The notes under the pieces are model-generated. The model had not been told where the DNA came from. It did not search any database and worked only from the letters and a program-made list of their open reading frames with translations. From NCBI RefSeq assembly GCF_023195515.1, contig NZ_JALPKR020000002.1:5309001-5373000 (forward strand): DNA of 64,000 bases, written 5' to 3'. Made by a program: the position numbers and the translations under genes. Below, piece after piece: positions 24,801 to 33,423 of this stretch. Position 1 is the stretch's first letter. Each line of letters starts with the position of its first letter. The DNA is from Variovorax sp. S12S4 (GTDB lineage Bacteria > Pseudomonadota > Gammaproteobacteria > Burkholderiales > Burkholderiaceae_C).

Positions 24801-25781
24801 GAAGACGCCGGTCTTCGCATCCCATTCGGTCTGAGGGTTGTCTACCCTGTCGAGCTTCGCCTCCAGCTTTCTCGGCCCGGCATATTTCACCGGTGCGCGC
24901 AACACACCTCCATAGCGGGCCGGGTCGTTGTCGAGCAGATAGCCGAACACGGCAAAACGAAGCCGGTCCGCGTAGCGCTGTATCTCTCCTGCGGGCTTGA
25001 AGTTGCCGCTCGGGTACTTGACGCAAAGTCCGCCGCGCACCGCGGCTTCGGCTGCAGTGCAGACCTCGACCCGCGCGAAGTAAGGAGCGCTTGCCGCGCC
25101 GGGGCCGTATTGCTGGTCGGTGCCGGGGCTGGCGCAGCTGCCGCTTGCGCTCGGTCCGACGAACATGCGGTCAGCGCAGTGATTGAAGTGAAGAGTGCCC
25201 GCCGCGCGCAAGCCATTGCTGCTGCCCGCCACCAGCGGCGTGAGCTTGTCCAGGTTGCCGGTCACGGCCTTGTCGGGGAAGTGGCTGCTGCGATAGAAAT
25301 CCTGCGGCAGCACCGCACGTTGCAGCACGGTGCGGTCGGCTTCGTCCACCACCCGGTCGCCACCTGTCAATGCAAGCCTCAGCACGTCGACGGTGGACGT
25401 GGCGGCCCAGTTCAACAGGTTGCCGCTCCATTGATGCGCGCACGCGATCTCGCCGCCTTCAAGTCGGGTTGCCGGAGCCACGCGCTTGAAGTAGCCATCG
25501 GCGGGGGCGTAGCCGTAGCAGGCCATCGGATCCCAATAGCCCAGGTAGACCTTCTTCCAGTCGAAGCTGCCGCGATAGGCCGCACCGGTGTTCGAGAACT
25601 CCAGCGCAAGGTCGATCACCATGTTCGCATCGACGCGCGACGCCATGGAAGACAGCGGCTCGCTCGGGAGATCTACAGCCGGCGCCACGCCGCTGTCCGC
25701 TGCAAATACAGAGGTACCGATGCAGAGCACCCATGCGGCAACAGCTGCCGCCGGGCACAAGCGACTTTCAGGAGAACGCAT
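21816..25781 (-). CDS. pilY1: PilY1, type IV pilus tip-associated adhesin
   Basis: 1321 residues from ATG 25781, with a signal peptide ending SVFAAD at about 28. The N-terminal half is the variable part, lacking an obvious complete von Willebrand A fold, with DWKKVYLGYWDP and many Cys. The C-terminal half is the conserved PilY1 beta-propeller: YVGANDGMLHAFSAATGSE, VLVSGMGAGATGVFALD, DTQGNLWKFDF and VVLFGTGKF. An Asp-rich loop (ALDASDPGAFSADKALWEF) resembles the calcium site that controls extension and retraction. PilY1 promotes pilus assembly, adhesion and surface sensing. The pilE start overlaps its stop. Confidence 0.93.
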   Translation of the reverse strand: MRSPESRLCPAAAVAAWVLCIGTSVFAADSGVAPAVDLPSEPLSSMASRVDANMVIDLALEFSNTGAAYRGSFDWKKVYLGYWDPMACYGYAPADGYFKRVAPATRLEGGEIACAHQWSGNLLNWAATSTVDVLRLALTGGDRVVDEADRTVLQRAVLPQDFYRSSHFPDKAVTGNLDKLTPLVAGSSNGLRAAGTLHFNHCADRMFVGPSASGSCASPGTDQQYGPGAASAPYFARVEVCTAAEAAVRGGLCVKYPSGNFKPAGEIQRYADRLRFAVFGYLLDNDPARYGGVLRAPVKYAGPRKLEAKLDRVDNPQTEWDAKTGVFLADPISTAQGGRSGGVINYLNRFGRAGAYKKFDPAGELYYESLRYLQGKVPTRDAMAGIAAIDDPRKDGLPVYNDTAQWRTDGHKNWDPVGASCRKNYILAIGDLETHGDRSLPGLPGGGRGFSNASFEPDTSYWTRLVGAFENRESLSYTHPSGKTGLATTGNRGLPAFNYKGGAQLTASTIAAAETGADKGSFGMAGLAYWANTQKIRADYPDVRVQTFGVDLDAGGQGAVGQAQRGSALYLASKYGGFADSNADGNPFRVSTSSGQADTTGNSEWAEGIDDDGQPKPSNYFLAGEPRELLGVIHRIFESAAAPPGGRTADAAISSDRIAEAGGSLYVARFSGRRWSGTLLSYPLAYDAAAGTVRQADEPAWDAGALLTGSASAQPVLAARDPSDRNIFTLSSAGRGTPFRWESLDNVARGQLNSTPYATPSASDALGADRVAYLRGDRRKEMSAPGGMFRVRDSVMGDVANSNPLFVGAPGPHLQDAGYGRFLEANRARPSAVYVGANDGMLHAFSAATGSELFAYVPRAVLPKLGGYSSPDHVHQSYVDGSPAATEARMADGSWKTVLVSGMGAGATGVFALDASDPGAFSADKALWEFTGLDDEDMGHVLQAPRILKFRLSAPTRSGAAAHAWFAVVPSGFNNANPERRGALFLLSLDKAAGAAWKRGVNYHKIVLPAPADKTIVNALGTPGDYAAADGSVRWLYAGDTQGNLWKFDFTGRAPWNEDNALGLKGQPLMVAMSPGAGAKRQPITVAPEVGAGPNGGAVVLFGTGKFMSPEDIGSASHAVQTLYGVYDSGTAIPAHETRTQLQPRTAAAAAGQPLPAIVGEPFVYGTGSRSVASRRGWYFDLPGSLDSGERQVTRLALSDGYLFFNTLIPNGDACGVNGGGRSCAVNAMTGLSTGGTCVPSTVGLLSSPLLVALGEGASASPDAFGRRSATKKLSVINAGSGGGPGGAAISTVQPVEGGQVSQVAGRLNWRQIVDFQGAKP

Positions 25782-25813
25782 TCGGATTCCGTTTCAGCAA
25801 AAAAGAGGGGAAG

Positions 25814-26467
25814 TCAGGACGGGCAACCCGGGCTGGCGGCCGGCTTGTACAAATTGGTTTGCAGCACTACCTGCGTCTCGTCCCGCACGCCGTAGCCGAT
25901 GGCCGTGATGCGAAAGAGATGCGAGGCGTTTCGTGCACTTGCGCTCTGCAGCTGACTGGACTGCCACCCGCCGTGGTTGCGCACCGCTTCCACGATGTAG
26001 CGCGGCGCGCGTGCGGAGAGCGCGCCGCCGCGGGCGCCTGCGGCCTCACTGGCAGTGGCGTAGCTTTGTCCGGTGAAGGTGCCGTAGGCGACCGACGTTG
26101 TGCTTTCGGCTGCGAAATCAGCAGTCATCCAGATCGGCTTGGCGCCGTCTTCGGCATGGGCGCACAACCCTTGGTGAATGCCCGTGCCGCCGCATCCCGC
26201 GACAAAGGCCGAGACATCCCTGCCGTTGAAAACACACAGGCGTTGCGCCGCGCCTTGGTTCGGGCCGAGCACGTCGCGCTCGGCGTCGACGAGCGCAGCT
26301 TCGGCGGCCTGGAACGCGATTTCGGTGTCGCGGTCGTTGCGTGCGCTTCGCTCGCCTACGAGCGAGACTTGCGCAGCACCAATGCCCAGCACCATCGCAA
26401 TGAGCAGCATCAACAGCACCACGATCAACGAGAAGCCTCGCTGCGGCGAAGGGCCGCTCCGGCTCAT
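25814..26467 (-). CDS. pilX: Type IV pilus assembly protein PilX
   Basis: 217 residues from ATG 26467, overlapping the pilW stop by 4 bases. A class III leader (MSRSGPSPQRG) is cleaved before FSLIVVLLMLLIAMVLGIGA. The residue at +5 is Val rather than Glu, as usual in PilX/GspK-like pilins. Next comes the AAEAALVDAERD motif of the PilX N-terminal domain, then a disulfide-capable C-terminal domain (CVFNGRD, AGCGG, GLCAHAE, GCPS). It is a pilus tip component, with pilY1 32 bases downstream. Confidence 0.88.
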   Translation of the reverse strand: MSRSGPSPQRGFSLIVVLLMLLIAMVLGIGAAQVSLVGERSARNDRDTEIAFQAAEAALVDAERDVLGPNQGAAQRLCVFNGRDVSAFVAGCGGTGIHQGLCAHAEDGAKPIWMTADFAAESTTSVAYGTFTGQSYATASEAAGARGGALSARAPRYIVEAVRNHGGWQSSQLQSASARNASHLFRITAIGYGVRDETQVVLQTNLYKPAASPGCPS

Positions 26468-27438
26468 GGTGCCGGCTCCTTCATGACGTTGCGCAGCATG
26501 ACCGTGAAGGTGGAGGTGCGTCGCAACCTGCCGTCCGCCGGCGGCATGAAGCTCACGCCGGGAAAGTCGGCGCCGACGGGGTAAAGACGTTCGACCTGCG
26601 TTTGGGCTCCACCAATGCCGGGGCCACTGCGCGCCACCATGCCGATGCGAAGACCGACCACCTTGCGCCACTCACTGTTGATGCCGGCGGTGGAGCCCGC
26701 CAGCGCCTCCAGCTGTGCAGCATCGAGCCAGCGTTCAGGCACGCTGTCGCCATTGCCGTCGTAGGCGTAGACGACCTTGAACACCTCGATGCCGCGCGCA
26801 AGCGGCTCGGACCTGAACGCACCCTCTTTGTCGCTGCGGTACTTGCAGTAAAGCTCGGGTTCCTTGTCGGCAGCTTCGGCCACGAAGAAGAAGCTCCACG
26901 CCCGATCGGCGAGCGACGGCTCGCCATCAGCAGGCCCGGGCTGGGCGATGCCCATGCAATCGACCATGGTGCCGTCGGGCTCGGTGTCGCCGCCTCCGGC
27001 GCGGCTGCGGCCGAAAAACCGCACCCGCAGCGAGTCGCTTCCGTTCACGCCCCTGCTGTTGTGGCTGCCGTGGCTTTCGCCTGTGAAGCTCACCCGCGCA
27101 TTGCTCGCGCCGACGATGTCCAGGTCGGATGGATCGTCGGCCGAGGCCATCAGGTTTGCGCTGCTGCCGATGACCACGGTGCCGTCGGAGCCGACGCGGT
27201 CCGGTGCGTAGTCGGCATAGCCGGCTTGCCGCACCATGCCCCTGACCACGGCAGCCGCGAACCGCAGTGAATCTTCCACCGACTGCGCTTCCGCATTGGC
27301 GGCAAAGAGCTGCCGGCTGCCAAGGAAGGTGGCCGTGGCGGCGAGCACCACCATCAGGCCAATCACGGCGGCGACCATCAATTCGACCAAGGTCATCCCG
27401 CACTGGCGCAGGCGCATTGGGTGATAAGGGGCTCGCAT
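26464..27438 (-). CDS. pilW: Type IV pilus minor pilin PilW
   Basis: 324 residues. The leader is MRAPYHPMRLRQCG before MTLVELMVAAVIGLMVVLAA, with Glu at +5. A start at the internal ATG 27417 would give a shorter leader. The globular part matches PilW in size, with SLRFAAAVVRGMVRQAGYADY following the membrane helix, as in PilW and GspJ-like pilins. The gene lies 13 bases after pilV and overlaps pilX by 4 bases. Confidence 0.88.
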   Translation of the reverse strand: MRAPYHPMRLRQCGMTLVELMVAAVIGLMVVLAATATFLGSRQLFAANAEAQSVEDSLRFAAAVVRGMVRQAGYADYAPDRVGSDGTVVIGSSANLMASADDPSDLDIVGASNARVSFTGESHGSHNSRGVNGSDSLRVRFFGRSRAGGGDTEPDGTMVDCMGIAQPGPADGEPSLADRAWSFFFVAEAADKEPELYCKYRSDKEGAFRSEPLARGIEVFKVVYAYDGNGDSVPERWLDAAQLEALAGSTAGINSEWRKVVGLRIGMVARSGPGIGGAQTQVERLYPVGADFPGVSFMPPADGRLRRTSTFTVMLRNVMKEPAP

Positions 27439-27451
27439 GGCAGCCGTTCGC

Positions 27452-28027
27452 CTAGCCGGAAACCAGCTGCATCACCAGGCGAGGCGGAAGCTCACGCTGC
27501 GGCTTGCCGCCGTGCTTTGCGTCCGCAGCGTCGGCGTGCGGCACCCAGCCGAGCTTGACGACCACATTGCGGCCTGACTGGCTGCATGGCCATGCGTATT
27601 CACCGGCCGACGCGTTCCAAGGGTTGTCGTCGAAGCACACGCTGACGCGGGCACCGGGCAGTGCCTTGGCAACGCGGCGCATCCATTCGTCCATGTCCCA
27701 AGCGGCGAGGCCTTCCGGATCGCAAGCCCCTCCGGCCGCCGCGCATCCACCCGAGGCACCGCCGGTACCGGAATCCGCGCTCCAGTTGACGACGAGGTAA
27801 GTATTGGCCGCGTCGTTTCTGGCCGCGACGCCCGGATTCATGCGAACCTTTTCCGAGAGGTCGCGAGCAAGGTTGACTGCCGCAGCGAACGTTGCGGCTT
27901 CCTTGCCCGTTCGCACAGCCGTGAGCAGCATGCCGATGGAGCCGAGCAAACCGAGGCTCAGCACCGCAATGGAAACGAGTACCTCCACGAGCGAAAAGCC
28001 CGTGGAGGCCTGCCTTGATGTAGCCAT
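27452..28027 (-). CDS. pilV: Type IV pilus modification/minor pilin PilV
   Basis: 191 residues from ATG 28027, with GGAGGACAT just upstream. The short leader MATSRQASTG precedes FSLVEVLVSIAVLSLGLLGS, with Glu at +5. The helix is followed by NLARDLSEKVRMNPG, characteristic of PilV. Cys pairs in the C-terminal domain (GGCAAAGGACD, VSVCFDDN, WPCSQ) suggest disulfides. This is the first gene of the pilV-W-X-Y1-E-fimT operon. The promoter must lie in the 165-base gap to the divergent ribD; no convincing -35/-10 pair was seen there. Confidence 0.88.
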   Translation of the reverse strand: MATSRQASTGFSLVEVLVSIAVLSLGLLGSIGMLLTAVRTGKEAATFAAAVNLARDLSEKVRMNPGVAARNDAANTYLVVNWSADSGTGGASGGCAAAGGACDPEGLAAWDMDEWMRRVAKALPGARVSVCFDDNPWNASAGEYAWPCSQSGRNVVVKLGWVPHADAADAKHGGKPQRELPPRLVMQLVSG

Positions 28028-28192
28028 TTTTCGATGTCCTCCCCCGTCCTGCAACTTCGGTTGCTTCTTTATTCCTGCATCGAAACTGGAGCGTAGGCGC
28101 GGCTCCTGGCAGCCCGTTTGCCGTTCGTCCGCTTTTGACCGCCGCTCGTATGATCCAGCGGCTCCGGTGTTAATTAATTCTTCTCGCAGTCC

Positions 28193-29320
28193 ATGCCTTC
28201 CCCCGAACAAGACGCGCAGCACATCGCCACCGCATTGCAGTTGGCCTCGGCCGCGTTGTTGCTGACCGATCCCAACCCGCGCGTGGGTTGCGTGCTGTGC
28301 GATGCAGACGGGCGTGTGCTGGGCCAGGGCCATACGCAGCAAGCCGGCGGACCGCATGCCGAAGTGATGGCGCTGCGCGATGCGGCGGCCAAGGGCCATT
28401 CGGTTGTGGGCGCCACCGCCTACGTCACGCTCGAGCCCTGCTCGCATCACGGACGCACCGGCCCCTGTTGCGACGCCCTGATCGCGGCCGGCATCGGCAG
28501 GGTCGTGGCATCGCTTGCTGACCCGAACCCGCTGGTCGCCGGGCAGGGTTTCGCCCGTCTTCGGGCAGCAGGTGTCGAGGTGCAAACCGGCCCCGGCGCG
28601 GCAGAATCGCGCGAACTCAACATCGGTTTCTTCAGCCGCATGGTCCGCAAGCTGCCTTGGGTGCGTCTCAAGGTGGCGGCCTCGCTCGACGGCAAGACAG
28701 GCCTTGCCAACGGGGTGAGCCAATGGATTACCTCCGAGGCCGCCCGCGCAGATGGCCACGCGTGGCGCGCTCGCGCCAGCGCGGTGCTGACCGGCGTGGG
28801 CACGGTGCTCGAAGACAACCCCCGGCTGGACGTACGACTGATCGAGACGCCGCGGCAGCCGCATCTGGTGATTGTCGACAGCCACTTGCAGACGCCGCCC
28901 GATGCTCATGTTTTCATAGCAGGCCGTCCGGTGTGGATTTACGCGGCTGTCCGCGACGAAGCCCGCGCTGCCGCCCTGGAGGCACGCGGCGCCACCGTGA
29001 CCTGCCTGCCCAATGCAAGCGGCAAGGTCGATCTGGCCGCCATGCTGCAAGACCTGGCAGCGCGCGGCGTCAACGAACTGCACGTCGAAGCCGGCCACAA
29101 GCTCAACGGCTCGCTCATTCGCGAAGGCTGCGTCGACGAGCTGCTGGTGTACCTGGCGCCCAAGCTGATCGGCAGCGGCCTCGACATGGCGAGCCACCTG
29201 CACGCCGAAGGGCCGCTCACCTCGCTGGAAGGCGCACTGGCGCTCGAATTCAAGTCTGTGCAGATGCTCGGGCCCGACCTTCGGGTCGTCTCGCGGGTGC
29301 GCGGGCGCGACAGCTTCTAG
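28193..29320 (+). CDS. ribD: Riboflavin biosynthesis deaminase/reductase RibD
   Basis: 375 residues, a normal length for the bifunctional enzyme. The N-terminal deaminase domain (about 1-150) has the zinc ligands HAE (GGPHAEVMAL) and PCSHHGRTGPC. The C-terminal reductase domain (about 155-375) has LKVAASLDGKTGLANG, QWITSEAARADGHAWRA and VEAGHKLNGSLI. It deaminates and then reduces the pyrimidine product of GTP cyclohydrolase II. It opens the plus-strand riboflavin run and reads divergently from pilV. The leader shows no FMN riboswitch. Confidence 0.97.
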   Translation: MPSPEQDAQHIATALQLASAALLLTDPNPRVGCVLCDADGRVLGQGHTQQAGGPHAEVMALRDAAAKGHSVVGATAYVTLEPCSHHGRTGPCCDALIAAGIGRVVASLADPNPLVAGQGFARLRAAGVEVQTGPGAAESRELNIGFFSRMVRKLPWVRLKVAASLDGKTGLANGVSQWITSEAARADGHAWRARASAVLTGVGTVLEDNPRLDVRLIETPRQPHLVIVDSHLQTPPDAHVFIAGRPVWIYAAVRDEARAAALEARGATVTCLPNASGKVDLAAMLQDLAARGVNELHVEAGHKLNGSLIREGCVDELLVYLAPKLIGSGLDMASHLHAEGPLTSLEGALALEFKSVQMLGPDLRVVSRVRGRDSF

Positions 29321-29406
29321 CGTCCAGCCCCGGCCAGCGGAGGCGGATTGCACGGCCAAAGCGCCGCGGAAAGGCCGAGGGCCCCCGCATCTGCGAAAAT
29401 GTGCAA

Positions 29407-30072
29407 ATGTTCACCGGAATCATTACCGGCGTGGGGCGCATCGCCGCCATCCACGACCTCGGCCCCTCCTCCTCCTACGGCAAAAGACTCGGCATTTCGG
29501 TGCCCGACGGATATCTCGACGATGTAGGCCTCGGTGACAGCATTGCGCTCAACGGCGCCTGCATGACCGTGACCACCCTCGATCCGGCGCAGCAGCTGTT
29601 CACCATCGACATTTCGGCCGAATCGCTCGACAAGACCGCCGGCCTCACCGAAGAAGGCGCCCGCATCAACCTCGAGAAGGCGCTGCGCGCCAGCGACCGG
29701 CTGGGCGGCCACATCGTTTCGGGCCATGTCGACGGCATCGGCACGGTGAGCCACTTTGCGCCCGTGGGCGAAAGCTGGGAGCTGCGCGTGGTCGCGCCGC
29801 CCGCACTGGCGCGCTTCCTGGCCTACAAGGGCTCCATCACCATCAACGGCGTGAGCCTGACGGTCAACAGCGTGAGCGACATCGAAGACGGCGCGGAAGT
29901 CAACATCAACCTGATTCCGCACACCGTCGAAAACACCTCCCTGGGCAGCCTCACGGCCGGCTCGAAGGTCAATCTCGAAATCGATACCGTGGCGCGCTAC
30001 GTGGAGCGCATGCTCCAGGCCGGCGTCCTGGTGCCAACTCCTTCCACGTATTCCAAGGACACCGCTGAATGA
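29407..30072 (+). CDS. ribE: Riboflavin synthase, alpha subunit
   Basis: 221 residues from ATG 29407 giving the standard N-terminus MFTGIITGVGRI. Two tandem lumazine-binding barrels are visible: GDSIALNGACMTVT in the first half, repeated as GSITINGVSLTVN at about residue 145, and GGHIVSGHVDGIG in the linker region. It dismutates two 6,7-dimethyl-8-ribityllumazine molecules to riboflavin. Its stop overlaps the ribBA start (ATGA), so translation is coupled. The symbol follows the convention where ribE is the alpha subunit; some annotations use ribC. Confidence 0.97.
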   Translation: MFTGIITGVGRIAAIHDLGPSSSYGKRLGISVPDGYLDDVGLGDSIALNGACMTVTTLDPAQQLFTIDISAESLDKTAGLTEEGARINLEKALRASDRLGGHIVSGHVDGIGTVSHFAPVGESWELRVVAPPALARFLAYKGSITINGVSLTVNSVSDIEDGAEVNINLIPHTVENTSLGSLTAGSKVNLEIDTVARYVERMLQAGVLVPTPSTYSKDTAE

Positions 30073-31223
30073 ACGCCTCCGTCACCCCCATCGGCGCGCC
30101 CCGCGGTTCGCGGGCACCCGCGCCGATTTCCCCGGTCGAGGAGATCGTAGCCGAGCTTGCCGCCGGCCGCATGGTCATCCTGGTGGACGAGGAAGACCGC
30201 GAGAACGAAGGCGACATCGTCATTGCCGCGGACCACATCACGCCCGAGGCCATCAACTTCATGGCCCGCCATGCACGCGGGCTGATCTGCCTCACGCTCT
30301 CGCGCGAAATGTGCGAGCGGCTGCAGCTGCCGCCCATGGTGTCCCGCAACGGCGCCAAGCATTCGACCGCCTTTACCGTTTCGATCGAGGCGGCCGAAGG
30401 CGTGACCACCGGCATTTCGGCCGCCGACCGCGCCCGCACCGTGCAGGCCGCCGTGGCGCGCAATGCCGTGGCCAGCGACCTGGTGCAGCCCGGCCACATC
30501 TTTCCGCTGCAGGCAGTGGACGGCGGCGTGCTGATGCGCGCCGGCCATACCGAAGCCGGCTGCGACCTCGCAGCCATGGCCGGCTGCTCGCCCGCCTCGG
30601 TGATCTGCGAGGTGATGAACGAAGACGGCACCATGGCGCGCCTCCCCGACCTGCAGATTTTTGCGGCCGAGCACGGGCTCAAGATCGGCACCATTGCCGC
30701 GCTCATCGAGCACCGCAGCCGCACCGAATCGCTGGTTGAAAAAGTCGGTTGCCGCGAAATCCAGACCGCGTGGGGCACCTTCACCGCCCACGCCTTCACC
30801 GACAAGCCCAGCCGCGGCGTGCATCTTGCGCTGGTGCGCGGCACGTGGGCGCCGGACGACGTGGTGTCGGTGCGCGTGCACGAGCCGCTCTCGGTGCTCG
30901 ACGCGCTCGAAATCAACCGCTCGCTGCACTCCTGGAGCCTTGACGCCAGCCTGGCGCACATTGCCAACGAAGGCAAAGGCGTGGCCGTGCTGCTGAACTG
31001 CGGCGAAACGGCCGGCGAGCTGCTGGCCCAATTCGACGGTACCGCGCGTCCCGCGCAAGCGCCCGAACGCGGTCGCATGGACCTGCGCAGCTACGGCATC
31101 GGCGCGCAAATCCTGCGCGAATGCGGCGTGCACAAGATGAACCTGCTCGGCACGCCCCGCCGCATGCCGAGCATGGCTGCAGGCTACGGCCTCGAAATTG
31201 CCGGCTACCTCACGAAAGACTGA
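30069..31223 (+). CDS. ribBA: DHBP synthase fused to a degenerate GTP cyclohydrolase II-like domain (RibBX type)
   Basis: 384 residues. The N-terminal domain (about 20-215) is an intact 3,4-dihydroxy-2-butanone-4-phosphate synthase, with DEEDRENEGDIVIAA, STAFTVSIEAAEG and HTEAGCDLAAMAG. The C-terminal part (about 225-384) aligns with GTP cyclohydrolase II by position but lacks the three zinc Cys. Where the family has a CxGx8CxC-type motif after VRVH, this protein reads VSVRVHEPLSVLDALEINRS. Such hybrids, called RibBX, are known in proteobacteria to lack cyclohydrolase activity, so GTP cyclohydrolase II must be encoded elsewhere. The gene overlaps ribE by 4 bases and lies 6 bases before ribH. 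Confidence 0.93.
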   Translation: MNASVTPIGAPRGSRAPAPISPVEEIVAELAAGRMVILVDEEDRENEGDIVIAADHITPEAINFMARHARGLICLTLSREMCERLQLPPMVSRNGAKHSTAFTVSIEAAEGVTTGISAADRARTVQAAVARNAVASDLVQPGHIFPLQAVDGGVLMRAGHTEAGCDLAAMAGCSPASVICEVMNEDGTMARLPDLQIFAAEHGLKIGTIAALIEHRSRTESLVEKVGCREIQTAWGTFTAHAFTDKPSRGVHLALVRGTWAPDDVVSVRVHEPLSVLDALEINRSLHSWSLDASLAHIANEGKGVAVLLNCGETAGELLAQFDGTARPAQAPERGRMDLRSYGIGAQILRECGVHKMNLLGTPRRMPSMAAGYGLEIAGYLTKD

Positions 31224-31229
31224 CACGAC

Positions 31230-31697
31230 ATGCAAGGTGCAAACAAGGGAGCGGATGCAAAGCCGCTCGACGGAAAAGGGCTGCGCATCGGCATCGTCCA
31301 GGCACGCTTCAACGCCGACATCACGGACGCGCTGGCCGCGGCCTGCCTGGCCGAGCTCGAAAAGCTCGGCGTGGCGGCGGACGACATCCATCATGTGCAG
31401 GTCCCCGGCGCGCTCGAAGTGCCCGTGGCCCTGCAGGCCATGGCGGTGCGCGGCGGCTACCACGCGCTTGTGGCGCTGGGCTGCATCATCCGCGGTGAAA
31501 CCTACCACTTCGAACTGGTGGCCAACGAATCCGGGGCGAGCGTGAGCCGCATCGCGCTCGACCATCGCATTCCCATCGCCAACGCGATCCTCACGACCGA
31601 AAACATGGAGCAAGCCATTGCCCGCCAGACCGACAAGGGCCGCGATGCGGCCCAGGTGGCTGTCGAGATGGCGCAATTGCTGGCCTCCCTCAAATGA
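31230..31697 (+). CDS. ribH: 6,7-dimethyl-8-ribityllumazine synthase
   Basis: 155 residues. Motifs are [13 protein letters not shown] near the start, [11 protein letters not shown] (about 60), [17 protein letters not shown] (about 90), and a late helical tail with [15 protein letters not shown]. RibH condenses the ribityl-pyrimidine with the four-carbon product of RibB to make lumazine, the substrate of RibE. The stop overlaps the nusB start by 4 bases; the ribH-nusB link is widespread. Confidence 0.97.
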   Translation: MQGANKGADAKPLDGKGLRIGIVQARFNADITDALAAACLAELEKLGVAADDIHHVQVPGALEVPVALQAMAVRGGYHALVALGCIIRGETYHFELVANESGASVSRIALDHRIPIANAILTTENMEQAIARQTDKGRDAAQVAVEMAQLLASLK

Positions 31698-32230
31698 CCG
31701 AAGACAACAACAAGACAGCAGGCGCCAAGCCGCGCCAGGCGCGCACCGGCCTCACCAGCACCGGCGCACGCAAGGCTTCGGCCAAGTCGAACCGCAGCCG
31801 CGCGCGCGAATTTGCGTTGCAGGCGCTCTACCAGCACCTGGTGGGCCGCAACGACGCCGCCGCCATCGACCAGTTCACGCGCGACCTCGCGGGCTTCCAC
31901 AAGGCCGACGCCGCACATTACGACGCGCTGCTGCACGGTGCCATCGAAGGCGCGGAGCAGCTCGACGTGCTGATTCGCCCCCTGCTCGACCGCAAGTTCG
32001 AGGAAATATCGCCCATCGAGCACGCCGTGATGTGGATCGGCGTCTACGAGTTCCAGCACTGCCTCGACGTGCCATGGCGCGTGGTGCTCAACGAGTGCAT
32101 CGAGCTTGCCAAGGAATTCGGCGGCACCGACGGCCACAAGTACGTGAACGCCGTGCTCAACGGCCTGGCGCCGCAACTGCGCGCGGCCGAGGTGGAGGCC
32201 GACCGCACTTCCGGCAAGGCCAGGACGTGA
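31694..32230 (+). CDS. nusB: Transcription antitermination factor NusB
   Basis: 178 residues with a basic extension ([20 protein letters not shown]) ahead of the NusB fold, as common in betaproteobacteria. The fold begins [15 protein letters not shown] and ends with [19 protein letters not shown]. NusB binds BoxA RNA with NusE (S10) in rRNA antitermination. It overlaps ribH upstream by ATGA, and the aminotransferase downstream by GTGA at 32227-32230. Confidence 0.96.
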   Translation: MTEDNNKTAGAKPRQARTGLTSTGARKASAKSNRSRAREFALQALYQHLVGRNDAAAIDQFTRDLAGFHKADAAHYDALLHGAIEGAEQLDVLIRPLLDRKFEEISPIEHAVMWIGVYEFQHCLDVPWRVVLNECIELAKEFGGTDGHKYVNAVLNGLAPQLRAAEVEADRTSGKART

Positions 32231-33423
32231 GAATTTCGAAGCGCGCGCAGCGCATCGAACCGTTCTATGTGATGGAGGTTGCCAAGGCCGCCGGCGTGCT
32301 GGCGCGCGAGGTGGCGCATACCGACCGGCCGATGATCTTCCTGAACATCGGCGAGCCCGACTTCACCGCGCCGCCGCTGGTCCAGGAAGCCGCCGCGCGC
32401 GCCGTGCGTGCCGGCGCCACGCAGTACACGCAGGCCACCGGGCTCGACCATCTGCGCGAGCGCATCAGCGGCTGGTATGCGCAGCGCTTCGGCGTCGACG
32501 TACCGGCACGCCGCATCGTCGTGACGGCCGGCGCGTCGGCCGCGCTGCAGCTGGCCTGCCTGGCGCTCATCGAGTCCGGCGACGAGATCCTGCTGCCCGA
32601 CCCGAGCTACCCCTGCAACCGCCATTTCGTGAGCGCCGCGGATGGCACCGCGGTGATGATCCCGACCACGGCCGACGAGCGGTTTCAGCTCACCGCCGCC
32701 AAGGTCGAAGCCGCGTGGACCGGCAAGACGCGCGGCGTGCTGCTCGCATCGCCTTCCAACCCCACGGGCACCTCGATTGCGCCCGACGAACTGCGCCGCA
32801 TCCACAACGTTGTGTCGCAGCGCGGCGGCATCACGCTGATCGACGAAATCTACCTCGGCCTCTCATACGACGATGCCTTCGGGCAGACGGCGCTGGCCAT
32901 CGACGACAACGTCATCAGCATCAACAGCTTCAGCAAGTACTTCAACATGACCGGCTGGCGCCTTGGCTGGCTGGTGGTGCCCGAAGCGCTGGTGCCGGTG
33001 GTCGAGCGGCTGGCGCAAAACCTCTTCATCTGCCCCAGCACCGTGTCGCAATATGCGGCGCTGGCCTGCTTCGAGGATGCGAGCATTGCCGAATACGAAC
33101 GCCGCCGCGCCGAGTTCAAGGCGCGCCGCGACTGGTTCATTCCGCAGCTCGATGCGCTGGGCCTCAGCGTGCCGGTGGTGCCCGATGGTGCCTTCTACGC
33201 CTGGGCCGACTGCACCAGCGTGGCCGAGAAGCTCGGCATTTCGGGCAGTTGGGATTTCGCCTTCGAAACCATGAAGCGCGCCCATGTGGCCGTGACCCCG
33301 GGGCGCGATTTCGGCACCGCCGAAACCGGCAAGTTCGTGCGCTTTTCCACCGCCAGTTCGATGGCGCATCTCGAGGAATCCATCGAACGCCTGCGGGCCA
33401 TGATCGCGAACCCGGCCCGATGA
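32227..33423 (+). CDS. Pyridoxal-phosphate aminotransferase, class I/II
   Basis: 398 residues from GTG 32227, chosen because it overlaps the nusB stop by 4 bases and gives the family N-terminus [17 protein letters not shown]. Motifs are [13 protein letters not shown] (about 40), SNPTGT (about 175), [11 protein letters not shown] and the PLP-lysine motif [18 protein letters not shown]. It transfers amino groups between an amino acid and a 2-oxo acid; the substrate cannot be assigned from sequence. Position between nusB and ybgC is conserved in relatives as far as I recall. Confidence 0.9.
   Translation: MRISKRAQRIEPFYVMEVAKAAGVLAREVAHTDRPMIFLNIGEPDFTAPPLVQEAAARAVRAGATQYTQATGLDHLRERISGWYAQRFGVDVPARRIVVTAGASAALQLACLALIESGDEILLPDPSYPCNRHFVSAADGTAVMIPTTADERFQLTAAKVEAAWTGKTRGVLLASPSNPTGTSIAPDELRRIHNVVSQRGGITLIDEIYLGLSYDDAFGQTALAIDDNVISINSFSKYFNMTGWRLGWLVVPEALVPVVERLAQNLFICPSTVSQYAALACFEDASIAEYERRRAEFKARRDWFIPQLDALGLSVPVVPDGAFYAWADCTSVAEKLGISGSWDFAFETMKRAHVAVTPGRDFGTAETGKFVRFSTASSMAHLEESIERLRAMIANPAR

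Noticed and set aside
28028..28192. FMN riboswitch before ribD
   Set aside because: The conserved RFN-element blocks are not present in the 165-base divergent gap.
27452..29359. Extension of pilV upstream over ribD
   Set aside because: The upstream residues are the antisense frame of ribD. The prepilin leader begins at ATG 28027.
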